From Beijerinckiaceae bacterium (GTDB taxonomy: Bacteria; Pseudomonadota; Alphaproteobacteria; Rhizobiales; Beijerinckiaceae), in the NCBI GenBank assembly GCA_947456505.1, contig CANGTC010000003.1, positions 19,170 through 83,169 of the forward strand: a stretch of DNA of 64,000 nt, read 5' to 3'. The position numbers and the translations under genes are program-made. Under the pieces are notes generated by a model, which made no database searches, was not told the DNA's origin, and saw only the letters and a list, made by a program, of their open reading frames with translations. This document shows, in pieces, positions 8,587 to 17,535 of the stretch; the stretch's first letter is position 1; the number at the start of each line of letters is the position of its first letter.

Positions 8587-10956
8587 TCATTGGAAGGGCG
8601 GATCCTGCTCCTGATCCCCCTCCTCCCCAAAGATCTCTGACCTTACGGGACGCCCCAAAGGCGCTCCGTTCGGCGCTCTCTCAATCTCTCGCCTTGGCGC
8701 TGGCGACCAGGGGCGGTCTTCGGTCGCGCCGCGCGCCGTACGCGCCATCACCTCGCTGTCTTCAAGCCGCAGCAGCACTGCGCCAGTCGCCCGCAAACGG
8801 CCGATGTCGACCACCAGCTCCGCAGCGCAGCCTGAAGGCGCAGGCAAGGGCGACACGATAATGTCCGCTCGTCCGCAATCCTGCGCGAAGGCGCGGCGGT
8901 CCAGAACCAACGACAATGTGCGTCCGTCCTCCAGCGCCATCGCGCATCCCTGCAGATCGCAACGTGGACCCTCCGGCCCGCCGGGCTTTTCGGCGAACTG
9001 GGCGCCGTCCTGCGTGCGAGGCGCCCCGCTCGCCAGAATAGCATCTGCGGCAGGCCTGCCGTCCGCATCGGCCCGCAGCCATTGCTCAACGCCAAAGGCC
9101 CCAGGGCGGCGCCCGAAAGCCGCCAGGCGACCATCCGCCATGCGCGCCGCCACCGCATCGCCCGTTGGCGAGATGGCCACATCGAAACGCTCCCCCGTCG
9201 CCGCCCCATAGATCCCGATAGCGGCGAGCGGCAGCGCCAGCAGCCGCATGGGCAGGCTCCGCCATAGCACTGCGCTAAGCACCGCGAGGGCCAGAAACAC
9301 AATGGCCCAGGGGGCGAAGGCGTGGAGGTGAATGGTGGCGCCGGGCATGGAGCCGATCCATTTGGCGGCCCAGAGCACGAAATTGATGCCCAACCCCAGG
9401 TAGCTCCAGACCCAACCGTCGAGCCCCAGCGGATAGAGAAAGGAGCCGATCAAGGCCCCCGGCACCGCGAAGACTTCAATGATCGTGAGCGTCAGAGGAT
9501 TGCCGATGAGCACATAGGGCGAAAACTCATGAAAGCCATTGGCCATGAAGGAGGCCGTCGCCAACGTGGCGCAGATGGTTGAGAGCAGCATGGCGGCGGG
9601 TCCATGGCGCGCGCGCTCCAGAAACATGAGCAGCCTGTCATTGCGATCCACGCGCGGTTTCGTGGGCATTTCCACCATGGCGCGGAGCTGTTTTGCGGCG
9701 GCCGCCCGCGTCTCCCAGACCGCAATCAGCGCCGCAACCGCTGCAAACGAGAGCTGGAAGCTCGCCCCCATCAAGGCCTCCGGCTCCAGGATGACGATCA
9801 CGAAAGCGGCGAGCGCGAGGTTTCGCATGCTGAAGGCCTGCCGATCGCACAGCACCGCGCCCAGCATGATCACGGTCATGTAAAGCGCCCGCTCGGTCCC
9901 AACCCGCGAACCGGTCCCGATGTCGTAGAGAATGGCTCCGATGATCGCCAACGCCGCCGCCCACTTCTTGATGGGGCGATGCAGCGCCAGCGTTCGGGAA
10001 AGCGCCAGCAGGCGGCGAAAACCCCAGAAGAAAATTCCCGCGACCAGCGTCATCTGCACGCCCGCGATGGTGATGATATGGAAGATGCCGGCCTCGCGGA
10101 TGACCTCGCGGGTGGGATCATCGAGAAAATCCCGCTTGCCCGTCACCATGGCGGCGCCCACCGCCCCCGCTGGCCCGCCGATGCTGCGCTCCACCCGCCG
10201 GGCGAGCGCGTTGCGGGCGCGGTCCACCCATGCGTAGATACGCAAGCCAAAATCGGCCGACGCGGCCGCAGGCGCCACATCAATGCGCCCGGTTGCGTTC
10301 CCCACCGCGCCAATGCGCGCGAAATAGGCGTCGCGCGCGAAATCATATCCCCCCGGCATGGCGGCGCGGGCGGGCGGCAGCAGGCGGGCGCGCAGGCTCA
10401 CATGGGTTCCCGCCTCCTCGGTCATCGCCCGTTTTGTGGTGAGCCGCACGCGATACGGGGCGGCCTCCGGCGCCAGCCCCTCCATCGAGGTCACCCGCAG
10501 GATGAAGCGGGCGCCCTCCCGCCGATGATCCACCTCTTCCAGAAAGCCTGTCACCTTCGCCACGCGGATGCGGTCGAGCACTGGCGCATCCACCCTTGCG
10601 CTACGTAGCCCCGCGCTGGAGAGGCCTCCAAAGAAGGCGACGCAAGCGATGAAGATGCGGAAAGCCGCTGGCTTGGGGCGACAGATGAGGGCGAGCAATG
10701 CGCAGGCGGCCATAAGCCCGAGCGAAAAGGGCAGCGAGGGATCCCGATCCGCCGTCAGATGGACGATGGCTCCCGCCCCCGCACAGACAGGAACCCAGAG
10801 GAAAAGCCGCCGCTCGTCGATCTCCAGCCTGATTGCGATGGCGTAGGAGTCGCGCAGGCGCGCAAGCCGGGCGAAATCGGCCCAGCCTCCCGGCGCCCCA
10901 CGCAGTCCCGTGGCGCGGCCTCCCACTCCGGCGATGACGGACATCGACCCACCCAC
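8587..10956 (-). CDS. comEC: ComEC/Rec2 family competence protein
   Basis: 789 aa (785 aa if it starts at the second Met, MSVIAGVGG). N-terminal hydrophobic segments are followed by a DUF4131-like region (RVAKVTGFLEEVDHRREGAR, then RVRLTTKRAM) and the polytopic Competence domain, with HIITIAGVQMTLVAGIFFWG near residue 300, SRVGTERALYMTVIMLGAVL and MLSTICATLATASFMANGFH-type segments. ComEC forms the inner-membrane channel for single-stranded DNA during transformation. The C-terminal part shows none of the HxHxDH motifs of the metallo-beta-lactamase nuclease domain found in Gram-positive ComEC. Tail-to-tail placement with lexA is a known alphaproteobacterial arrangement. No other competence gene is in the window. 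Confidence 0.9.
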   Translation of the reverse strand: MGGSMSVIAGVGGRATGLRGAPGGWADFARLARLRDSYAIAIRLEIDERRLFLWVPVCAGAGAIVHLTADRDPSLPFSLGLMAACALLALICRPKPAAFRIFIACVAFFGGLSSAGLRSARVDAPVLDRIRVAKVTGFLEEVDHRREGARFILRVTSMEGLAPEAAPYRVRLTTKRAMTEEAGTHVSLRARLLPPARAAMPGGYDFARDAYFARIGAVGNATGRIDVAPAAASADFGLRIYAWVDRARNALARRVERSIGGPAGAVGAAMVTGKRDFLDDPTREVIREAGIFHIITIAGVQMTLVAGIFFWGFRRLLALSRTLALHRPIKKWAAALAIIGAILYDIGTGSRVGTERALYMTVIMLGAVLCDRQAFSMRNLALAAFVIVILEPEALMGASFQLSFAAVAALIAVWETRAAAAKQLRAMVEMPTKPRVDRNDRLLMFLERARHGPAAMLLSTICATLATASFMANGFHEFSPYVLIGNPLTLTIIEVFAVPGALIGSFLYPLGLDGWVWSYLGLGINFVLWAAKWIGSMPGATIHLHAFAPWAIVFLALAVLSAVLWRSLPMRLLALPLAAIGIYGAATGERFDVAISPTGDAVAARMADGRLAAFGRRPGAFGVEQWLRADADGRPAADAILASGAPRTQDGAQFAEKPGGPEGPRCDLQGCAMALEDGRTLSLVLDRRAFAQDCGRADIIVSPLPAPSGCAAELVVDIGRLRATGAVLLRLEDSEVMARTARGATEDRPWSPAPRREIERAPNGAPLGRPVRSEIFGEEGDQEQDPPFQ

Positions 10957-11024
10957 ACGAACGCTTGCAATTGCTCTAGCTTAAGTTGCAAGACGCCATG
11001 CCGTAAAGACGGTCGATCCAAAAA

Positions 11025-12146
11025 TTACAGGCGCAAACCCGCGCGCTTCATGCGTGGAAGCACTTCCTGAGCAAAATAGGGAAATTCCTTGAGATAGTTC
11101 AGGAAAACAAGGGTAGAGCCAGCCACGCCGATGGCCTCCAGCCTGGCGAACTCGGCTACGATGTCGTCAGGCGTGCCCACCAGCGGATACATGCCCGGAA
11201 ACATGCCGGGATATTTGCGCTCCGATGGCTGCACGCTGGCCAGCACCGCCTTGTCGCTCAGGGACTGCGCCTCGCGCGTGCTTTTGGAGAGGGTGCCGGA
11301 CTTCATGCGGCGGAAATAGTCGAGCGCGCCCTGATCCGCATGCTCCACCGCATAGTAGTGAGCATATTCCTCCGCCTCCTTGCGAGTCGGGCGGCAGACG
11401 ATCTGGGTCTCCACGTAGACATCCGTGCTGCGCCCATGCTGCGCAGCAAGTCCCTGTAAACGCTGCACCATGTCACGCACCTGGTCGACGCTGTGCATGG
11501 AGGAGAAGAGAATGTTCGCCGCCTGCGCCGCAAAAGCCTGTCCATCGCCCGATTGCGCCGCCGACATGACCGGCGGGCCCGGCTTCTGGACCGGGAGCGG
11601 ATCGGTCACCAGGCCCTTCAATTTGTAATATTCGCCATCCCAGTCGAATTCTCCCCCGCCCTTCAAGAGCTTCTCATAGATGCGGAACCACTCCAGCCCC
11701 TTGGCGTAGCGCAGATCGGGATCGATGGTGATCCCGTGCATATTGAACTCGTCGGGGTTCCAGCCGCAAACGATGTTGATGCCCGCGCGCCCATGGGTCA
11801 CATGGTCGATGGTGGTGATGGCCTTGGCGGCGAAGGCGGGGGTGATCAGCGAGACATGGGCCGTCACGAACAGGCCGATCTGTTTGGTGATGGCGCCCAG
11901 CGCCGCCGCCTGCGTGAAGGTCTCGAAGGAGCGCCCCCACATATCCGCGTCACCGCCCAGGCCGTGCCATTTGGCGATCGGCAGCAGAAATTCGATCCCC
12001 TCGTCATCCGCCATTTTCGAGACGGCCGCGATCTCATCCCAATCGGCCGCCCAGCGCTCCGGCGCCGAGCTCAGCGTCATACCGCCCGCGCAGTTGAGGC
12101 CGAACATGCCAAATTTGAAACGATTCGATCCAAAGAACGCGCCCAT
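11025..12146 (-). CDS. LLM class flavin-dependent oxidoreductase
   Basis: 373 aa from the ATG at 12146, which is preceded by GGGAGG; a longer reading to 12200 lacks a convincing ribosome site. It is a luciferase-like TIM-barrel monooxygenase of the RutA/SsuD-like type: N-terminal FKFGMFGLNCAGGMTLSSAP, GIEFLLPIAKWHGLGG, ITTIDHVTHGRAGINIVCGW (FMN-site region), PPVMSAAQSGDGQAFAA and the C-terminal YPLVGTPDDIVAEFARLEAI. It would use FMNH2 and O2 on an unknown organic substrate. The protein at 58574 is clearly a paralogue. No flavin reductase gene accompanies it. Confidence 0.88.
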   Translation of the reverse strand: MGAFFGSNRFKFGMFGLNCAGGMTLSSAPERWAADWDEIAAVSKMADDEGIEFLLPIAKWHGLGGDADMWGRSFETFTQAAALGAITKQIGLFVTAHVSLITPAFAAKAITTIDHVTHGRAGINIVCGWNPDEFNMHGITIDPDLRYAKGLEWFRIYEKLLKGGGEFDWDGEYYKLKGLVTDPLPVQKPGPPVMSAAQSGDGQAFAAQAANILFSSMHSVDQVRDMVQRLQGLAAQHGRSTDVYVETQIVCRPTRKEAEEYAHYYAVEHADQGALDYFRRMKSGTLSKSTREAQSLSDKAVLASVQPSERKYPGMFPGMYPLVGTPDDIVAEFARLEAIGVAGSTLVFLNYLKEFPYFAQEVLPRMKRAGLRL

Positions 12147-12204
12147 GCGCCGCCTCCCTATTTTCGAGCGGGATGCTAGACGACCAAGGCCCGACGTCAA
12201 CCCG

Positions 12205-12234
12205 TGATCCGCAACCCCTGCGATGTCGTAGACG
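12205..12234 (+). promoter_or_regulatory. Candidate ECF (RpoE/ChrR-type) promoter for the photolyase gene
   Basis: TGATCC at 12205–12210, an 18-base spacer and TAGACG at 12229–12234. The -35 matches the TGATCC I recall for Rhodobacter RpoE promoters. The same TGATCC-N18-TA layout precedes chrR (19056–19085). The -10 is 36 bases upstream of the GTG start. Confidence 0.5.
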
Positions 12235-12270
12235 ACCAGAAGCGTTTAACGGGCTTGGGGGCTTGTTCAG

Positions 12271-13749
12271 GTGGTGAAAGCGAATGCGCAGGGCGGTCCC
12301 GCCCTTGTATGGTTAAGAGATGACCTGCGCCTTGCTGATCAACCGGCGCTTGCGGCGGCGGTGGCGAGCGGAGCTCCCATACTCTGCCTCTATGTCTTTG
12401 ACGAAGAAAGCCCCGGGCTGCGGCCGCTCGGCGGGGCGTCTCGCTGGTGGCTGCATCACAGTCTGACTGCTTTGGGCGAAGCTCTGGCCGCCATTGGCGG
12501 TCGGCTCGACATCCTTCAGGGCCGCGCGGGCGATGTCGTGCCCGCCGTGGCGCGGGCGGCTGGCGCCTCCTGCGCGTTCTGGACGCGGCGCTACGAGGCG
12601 GCGACCATCGAGATCGACACGGCCGTGAAGGCGGCGCTGGTCGCAGATGGCCTGCGGGTCGAGAGCTTCAATGGCCAGCTCCTGTTCGAGCCATGGACGC
12701 TGCGCACCAAGATGGGCGACTACTACCGGGTCTTCACCCCCTTCTGGCGCTCCTGCCTCGCCCTGCCCGATCCCGGTCAGCCAACCCCCGCCCCGCGCAA
12801 GCTGACCGGAGCGGAATGGCCAGCCAAAGCGCCCAAGCGCGCGGCCCTCAAATCCCTCGGCCTGCTGCCGACCAAGCCTGATTGGGCGGGCGGGCTGCGT
12901 GGCGCCTGGACGCCCGGCGAGGCCGGCGCCAAGGCGCGTCTGGCGGCTTTTCTGGATGACGGGATCGCCTCCTACGCCAGCCATCGCGACCGGCCCGACA
13001 TTCCCGCGACATCGCGCCTCTCGCCCCATCTGCGCTTTGGCGAAATCAGCGCCCGGCAGGCCTTCGCGGCGGCGAGGCACGCCGTTGACGCGGGCAAGGC
13101 GCCCGCAAAGGACGTGGAGAAATTCGTGGCGGAGCTCGGCTGGCGTGAATTCTCCTACCATCTGCTCTTCCATAATCCCGATCTCGCCCACAAGAATTTT
13201 CAGGCACGTTTCGACGCCTTCCCCTGGCGCCAGCCCTCAAGCGCGGAACTGAAGGCCTGGAAGACCGGCCGCACCGGCTTTCCCATCGTGGACGCGGGCA
13301 TGCGCGAGCTCTGGCATACCGGCACGATGCACAATCGGGTGCGGATGATCGCCGCCTCCTTCCTGGTGAAGGACTTCATGGCGGACTGGCGCATCGGCGA
13401 GGACTGGTTCTGGGACACGCTCTGCGACGCGGACCCCGCCAGCAATGCGGCGAGCTGGCAATGGGTGGCGGGCTCGGGCGCGGACGCCGCCCCCTATTTC
13501 CGTGTCTTCAACCCGATCCTGCAGGGCCTCAAGTTCGATCCCCTCGGCGCCTATGTGCGGACCTGGGTTCCGGAACTGGCGGCTCTGCCCGACGAGTGGA
13601 TCCACAAGCCCTGGGAGGCGCCCCCATTGGTGCTGAAGGCCGCGAATGTCGCCCTGCCCAGGGACTATCCCCTTCCTGTCGTCGATCATGCGATGGCGCG
13701 GGATCGTGCGCTCGCGGCCTTCACCAGCCTCAAGGCCGCCACGGCCTGA
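12271..13749 (+). CDS. phrB: Deoxyribodipyrimidine photo-lyase / cryptochrome family
   Basis: 492 aa with a GTG start (a second GTG follows at 12274). The N-terminal photolyase domain is plain (ALVWLRDDLRLADQPALAAA, then GGASRWWLHHSLTALGEAL). The C-terminal FAD domain shows LRFGEISARQAF, ELGWREFSYHLLFHNPDLAH, GMRELWHTGTMHNRVRMIAA and DADPASNAASWQWVAGSGAD, all class I CPD-photolyase motifs. It repairs UV pyrimidine dimers using blue light. It begins a cluster with the COG2907 flavoprotein, DUF1365 and Cfa-like genes, and an ECF-type promoter lies upstream. In Rhodobacter a photolyase belongs to the RpoE–ChrR singlet-oxygen regulon, which supports the same control here. Confidence 0.95.
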   Translation: MVKANAQGGPALVWLRDDLRLADQPALAAAVASGAPILCLYVFDEESPGLRPLGGASRWWLHHSLTALGEALAAIGGRLDILQGRAGDVVPAVARAAGASCAFWTRRYEAATIEIDTAVKAALVADGLRVESFNGQLLFEPWTLRTKMGDYYRVFTPFWRSCLALPDPGQPTPAPRKLTGAEWPAKAPKRAALKSLGLLPTKPDWAGGLRGAWTPGEAGAKARLAAFLDDGIASYASHRDRPDIPATSRLSPHLRFGEISARQAFAAARHAVDAGKAPAKDVEKFVAELGWREFSYHLLFHNPDLAHKNFQARFDAFPWRQPSSAELKAWKTGRTGFPIVDAGMRELWHTGTMHNRVRMIAASFLVKDFMADWRIGEDWFWDTLCDADPASNAASWQWVAGSGADAAPYFRVFNPILQGLKFDPLGAYVRTWVPELAALPDEWIHKPWEAPPLVLKAANVALPRDYPLPVVDHAMARDRALAAFTSLKAATA

Positions 13750-13819
13750 GAGGATCGCGAAAAAGTCAAAAAATCCCTCTCGCAAAGTTTGCCCTTCGCG
13801 GTTATTGATAGGCGCAAGC

Positions 13820-13844
13820 GTCAATCCGTCTTTACGGATTTGAC
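13820..13844. repeat. Inverted repeat just upstream of the COG2907 flavoprotein gene
   Basis: Arms GTCAATCCG and CGGATTTGAC flank a six-base centre; they pair throughout except for one extra T. The dyad ends 23 bases before the ATG at 13868. It may be an operator or an mRNA hairpin limiting translation or separating this gene from phrB. There is no T-run for a clear terminator. Confidence 0.45.
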
Positions 13845-13867
13845 TGTCATTTCGTCTGTGAGATCTC

Positions 13868-15172
13868 ATGCGCATAGCCATCATCGGATCGGGTATTTCT
13901 GGTATGGGGGCGGCTCTCGCCCTGTCCCAGGCCGGTCACGAGATCGTTCTTTACGAGAAGGACCTGCGTCCTGGTGGCCATGCGGCGACGGTGGACATCG
14001 AGCACACCGGTCGCAAAATCACGGTCGACACCGGCTTCATTGTCTATAACACACTGAATTATCCTAATTTTACACCGATGCTGGAGTGGCTGGGGGTCGC
14101 CACCCAGGCCTCGGAAATGAGCTTTTCGGTCTCCGCCGATCAGGGTCGCCTCGAGTGGTGCGGGCGCGACAGCGGGGGCGTTTTGCGCTCCCTTTTCGCC
14201 CAGCGCAGCAACCTGATCTCCCCCGGCTTCCTGCACATGCTGATGGAAGTCGGGCGATTCCAGACCCAGGCGCGGGGCGATCTGCAGCGCGGAACCATCG
14301 GCGAGGGGAGCCTGGGTGACTATTTAAATAGACACCGATTCTCGGCCCGCCTGCGCGACGACTATCTCGTGCCCATGGGCGCGGCCATCTGGTCCACCTC
14401 CCCCGCCCGGATGCTGGAGTTTCCGGCGACCAGTTTCATCTCCTTCTTCGACAACCATTGCCTGCTACAGTGGAAGCGCCCGCAGTGGCGCACCGTGACG
14501 GGCGGCAGTCGCTCCTATGTGCTGGCGGTCATGCGGCGGCTAGGCGATAGCCTGCGCCTTGGGGCCTGCGTCACAGGCATACATCGGAACGCCACAGGGG
14601 TAGAGGTCGAGGACGCGGAGGGACGGCGCGAGCGCTTCGATCATGCAGTGATCGCCGCTCATGCGCCCGACGCCCTCGGCATGCTGGCGGATGCGGACGC
14701 CAACGAGATGGATGTGCTGGGCGCCTGCGGCTATTCCGCCAATGACGTGATCCTGCATCGCGACCCAAGCCTGATGCCCAAACGCAAGGACGCCTGGGCC
14801 GCCTGGAACTTCCTGCGCGAGGGAACCGACGCCACCCGCAAGGTCGCCGTCACCTACTGGATGAACGCCCTGCAGGCGATCGATCCCTCACGGCCGGTCT
14901 TCATCACCCTCAACCCCCCCTTCGAGCCGGATCCGGCGCTGGTCCTCGGGCGTTACAGCTACGATCACCCGCAGTTTGACCTCGCAGCCCTTGCTGCGCG
15001 TGACAAACTTGAAGCCATTCAAGGACGACGCCGCACCTGGTTCTGCGGCGCCTGGACCGGGCATGGCTTCCATGAGGACGGGTTGGTTTCAGGCCTGGGA
15101 GTGGCGGCGGCGCTTGGCGCCAATGCTCCCTGGGCGATGGGGGCAGACGCCATGCGAACAGCAGCGGAGTAG
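13868..15172 (+). CDS. FAD/NAD(P)-binding flavoprotein (COG2907, amine-oxidase-like)
   Basis: 434 aa. The dinucleotide-binding motif MRIAIIGSGISGMGAALALS opens the protein, with LYEKDLRPGGHAATVDIEH as the second half. Further signatures are DTGFIVYNTLNYPNFTPML and the C-terminal FCGAWTGHGFHEDGLVSGL that closes the FAD site. COG2907 proteins are encoded with DUF1365 and Cfa-like methyltransferases. In Rhodobacter sphaeroides, genes of such a cluster are under RpoE–ChrR and, as I recall, take part in making furan-containing fatty acids, where a desaturase (UfaD) acts on methylated phospholipid chains. A fatty-acyl oxidation role is therefore inferred. Eight bases separate it from the next gene. 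Confidence 0.85.
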   Translation: MRIAIIGSGISGMGAALALSQAGHEIVLYEKDLRPGGHAATVDIEHTGRKITVDTGFIVYNTLNYPNFTPMLEWLGVATQASEMSFSVSADQGRLEWCGRDSGGVLRSLFAQRSNLISPGFLHMLMEVGRFQTQARGDLQRGTIGEGSLGDYLNRHRFSARLRDDYLVPMGAAIWSTSPARMLEFPATSFISFFDNHCLLQWKRPQWRTVTGGSRSYVLAVMRRLGDSLRLGACVTGIHRNATGVEVEDAEGRRERFDHAVIAAHAPDALGMLADADANEMDVLGACGYSANDVILHRDPSLMPKRKDAWAAWNFLREGTDATRKVAVTYWMNALQAIDPSRPVFITLNPPFEPDPALVLGRYSYDHPQFDLAALAARDKLEAIQGRRRTWFCGAWTGHGFHEDGLVSGLGVAAALGANAPWAMGADAMRTAAE

Positions 15173-15180
15173 CCGCAGGC

Positions 15181-15984
15181 ATGAACACGCCATTGTTTCC
15201 GCCACCAGCAGACATCGCCTCACTCTATGTGGGCGACGTGATGCATGCGCGGCTGAAACCCTTCGGCCATCGCTTCACCTATCGTGTCTTCTCGGTGCTG
15301 CTGGATCTTGACCATCTGGCCGAGGCGGGAGGCCGCTCGCCAATCTTCTCCATCGGGCGATTCAATCTGGTCTCCTTCGCCCCCCGCGACCATGGCCCAA
15401 GGGACGGTTCCGACCTGCGCGCCCATGTGGAACGCCTGCTGGCGGCGCAGGGGCTGGAGGCGCCAGCACGCATTCTTCTGCTCGCCTATCCCCGCGTTCT
15501 GGGGTTCACCTTCAATCCGCTGGCGGTCTATTATTGCTATGACGCGCAGGGGCGGATCACCTCGCTGATCTATGAGGTCCGGAACACCTTCGGCGGCATG
15601 CATCCCTATGTGCTGCCAGTGACGGACGGCGCTCTGGATGCGCGGGGACTGCGGCAAGAGCAATCCAAGCTCTTCTATGTCTCACCCTTCCTGCACATGG
15701 ACCACCGCTATCTCTTCCGCATGCGCCCGCCCGGCGAGTCCGTGCATATCCGCATTCTCGAATGCGATGCGCAGGATCCGGTGCTCGCCGCCACCTTTCA
15801 GGGCGACCGCCAGCCCTTCTCCACCGCGACCCTGACCCGCGCCTGCCTCGCCCTGCCCTTCATGACCTTCAAGGTTGTGGCCGCCATTCATTGGCAGGCG
15901 CTCAAGCTCTGGCTGAAGGGTGCGAAATATATTCCAGAGGCGCCCAGCGCCAACCCACAACCCGCCGTTCGACCTCACTCCTAG
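15181..15984 (+). CDS. DUF1365 domain-containing protein
   Basis: 267 aa. It opens with the family pattern SLYVGDVMHARLKPFGHRFT then YRVFSVLLDLDHL, and contains VLGFTFNPLAVYYCYDAQGR near residues 108–127, VRNTFGGMHPYVLP and KLFYVSPFLHMDHRYLFRM. DUF1365 proteins almost always sit between a COG2907 flavoprotein and a Cfa-like methyltransferase, as here (8 and 14 bases from the neighbours). A role in modifying phospholipid acyl chains is implied by that context; the chemistry of this family is not known to me. Translation is probably coupled to both neighbours. Confidence 0.88.
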   Translation: MNTPLFPPPADIASLYVGDVMHARLKPFGHRFTYRVFSVLLDLDHLAEAGGRSPIFSIGRFNLVSFAPRDHGPRDGSDLRAHVERLLAAQGLEAPARILLLAYPRVLGFTFNPLAVYYCYDAQGRITSLIYEVRNTFGGMHPYVLPVTDGALDARGLRQEQSKLFYVSPFLHMDHRYLFRMRPPGESVHIRILECDAQDPVLAATFQGDRQPFSTATLTRACLALPFMTFKVVAAIHWQALKLWLKGAKYIPEAPSANPQPAVRPHS

Positions 15985-15998
15985 GATCGCCGAAAGCC

Positions 15999-17237
15999 AT
16001 GCCAGACGATAACGCCGCCTTTCCGGTCATGGAACTCACCAGCGCCAACGCAGCTGCCTTGACCGCTCATTATCCCTTCGCCGTCCGACAAGCCCTGAAG
16101 CTTGCGACCCATATCGAGGCCGGGCAGCTGGAGGTGCGCCTGCCCGATGGCTGCGCCTATCGCATCACCGGCGACAAGCCCGGTCCACACGCCATGATGC
16201 TGATCCGGGATCTGGATTTCGCCAGCACCCTCTCCCAGGGGGAGATTGGCGTTGCGGAATCCTTTTTGCGCGGCCAGTGGGACAGTCCTGATCTGACGGC
16301 CTTTCTTGAGCTGTTCTGCGTCAACCAGCCCTTTCTCGAGCGATTGATGGATGGCAAGCCAGTAGTGCGCCTGCTGCAGATGGCCCGCCACTGGATGAAC
16401 CGGAACACCAAAGCCGGATCGCGCCGCAACATCCACGCCCATTACGATCTGGGCAACAGTTTCTACAGCGCCTGGCTCGACCGCTCCATGACCTATTCCT
16501 CAGCGCTGTTCGATGAATCCCGCGACCTCCTCGCCGGCCAGCAGCGCAAATATGCGGCGCTCGCCGAGCGCACCGCCATTGGACCGGACCATCATGTGCT
16601 GGAGATCGGCTGCGGCTGGGGCGGCTTCGCCGAATATGCGGCGCGCGAGATTGGCTGCAAGATCACGGGCCTCACCATCAGTCAGGAGCAATATGACTTC
16701 GCCTGCAAGCGCATCTTTGAGGCGGGCCTCAACGAGAAGGTGGATCTCAAGCTGGAGGACTACCGCGACGAAAAGGGCGCCTATGACCGCATCGCCTCCA
16801 TCGAAATGTTTGAGGCGGTGGGCGAGGAATACTGGCCCGCTTATTTCCATCAGGTGCGCGAACGGCTGAAGCCCGGCGGCTTTGCGGGGATTCAGGTCAT
16901 CACCATCGAGGAGAGCCTGTTCGGCCGCTACAGGCGCGAGCTGGACTTCATCCGCCGCTATGTCTTCCCCGGGGGCATGCTTCCCACTGGCGCCATCATG
17001 CGCAATCTCGGCGCAAAGGCGGGGCTATCCCTCCACAACGAGCGGATTTTCGGCCGCGATTATGCGCTGACGCTGGTGCATTGGCGCGAACGGTTCCGCG
17101 CGGCCTGGCCCAATCTGACGTCGATGGGTTTTGACGAGCGATTCCGCAGGCTGTGGGAATATTACCTCGCCTATTGCGAGGCGGGCTTCCGGGCGGGCAC
17201 TATCGATGTGCGGCAGATGGTGTTCGCGCGGAGCTGA
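15999..17237 (+). CDS. Cyclopropane-fatty-acyl-phospholipid synthase-like SAM methyltransferase
   Basis: 412 aa from the ATG at 15999; the open frame extends 79 codons upstream into DUF1365, but that part has no homology-like features. The SAM site is HVLEIGCGWGGFAEYAA near residue 200, followed by ITGLTISQEQYDFACKRI; substrate-domain motifs include HYDLGNSFYSAWLDRSMTYS and RRELDFIRRYVFPGGMLPT. Cfa enzymes add a methylene from SAM to cis-unsaturated acyl chains in the membrane; close relatives (UfaM type) make methyl-branched chains that lead to furan fatty acids. The cluster context fits either. It is third in the flavoprotein–DUF1365–Cfa run. Confidence 0.9.
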   Translation: MPDDNAAFPVMELTSANAAALTAHYPFAVRQALKLATHIEAGQLEVRLPDGCAYRITGDKPGPHAMMLIRDLDFASTLSQGEIGVAESFLRGQWDSPDLTAFLELFCVNQPFLERLMDGKPVVRLLQMARHWMNRNTKAGSRRNIHAHYDLGNSFYSAWLDRSMTYSSALFDESRDLLAGQQRKYAALAERTAIGPDHHVLEIGCGWGGFAEYAAREIGCKITGLTISQEQYDFACKRIFEAGLNEKVDLKLEDYRDEKGAYDRIASIEMFEAVGEEYWPAYFHQVRERLKPGGFAGIQVITIEESLFGRYRRELDFIRRYVFPGGMLPTGAIMRNLGAKAGLSLHNERIFGRDYALTLVHWRERFRAAWPNLTSMGFDERFRRLWEYYLAYCEAGFRAGTIDVRQMVFARS

Positions 17238-17270
17238 AACCCGCGCGTCGCCCCTGAAGGAGAAGAGGCG

Positions 17271-17531
17271 ATGACATTTCGTTCGTTGATCCTGTCAACC
17301 CTCCTGGGCCTATCGGTCCTTTCAGTGGAGGCTCTGGCCCAAAACGCCGGGCGCGGATGCGGGCATGGGCCCCAGAATAATTGCAACCCGAAATTATATC
17401 CGCGAGAACAACTCTCGGCGCCAGGCTGGTGCGAGTCTCATTTCATCATCAATAGCAAAGGGGAAAAACAGCACCAATGCCCCAAGCCATGGCCCAAAAA
17501 GGGCGAAAAGCAATCGGCGAAACAATCCTGA
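17271..17531 (+). CDS. Small exported cysteine-containing protein, unknown function
   Basis: 86 aa with a clear signal peptide (MTFRSLILSTLLGLSVLSVE, cleavage near ALA-Q). The mature part has four cysteines (GRGCGHGPQNNCNP, WCESH, HQCPKP) and a Lys-rich tail. GAAGGAGAAGAGG precedes the ATG. It follows the Cfa-like gene by 33 bases on the same strand and may be cotranscribed. Its stop is 4 bases from the stop of the convergent SDR gene. I do not recognise a family. Confidence 0.65.
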   Translation: MTFRSLILSTLLGLSVLSVEALAQNAGRGCGHGPQNNCNPKLYPREQLSAPGWCESHFIINSKGEKQHQCPKPWPKKGEKQSAKQS

Positions 17532-17535
17532 CCGG

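Noticed and set aside
9604-10608. 334-codon open frame on the plus strand
   Set aside because: Antisense shadow of comEC with Arg/His/Gly-rich composition.
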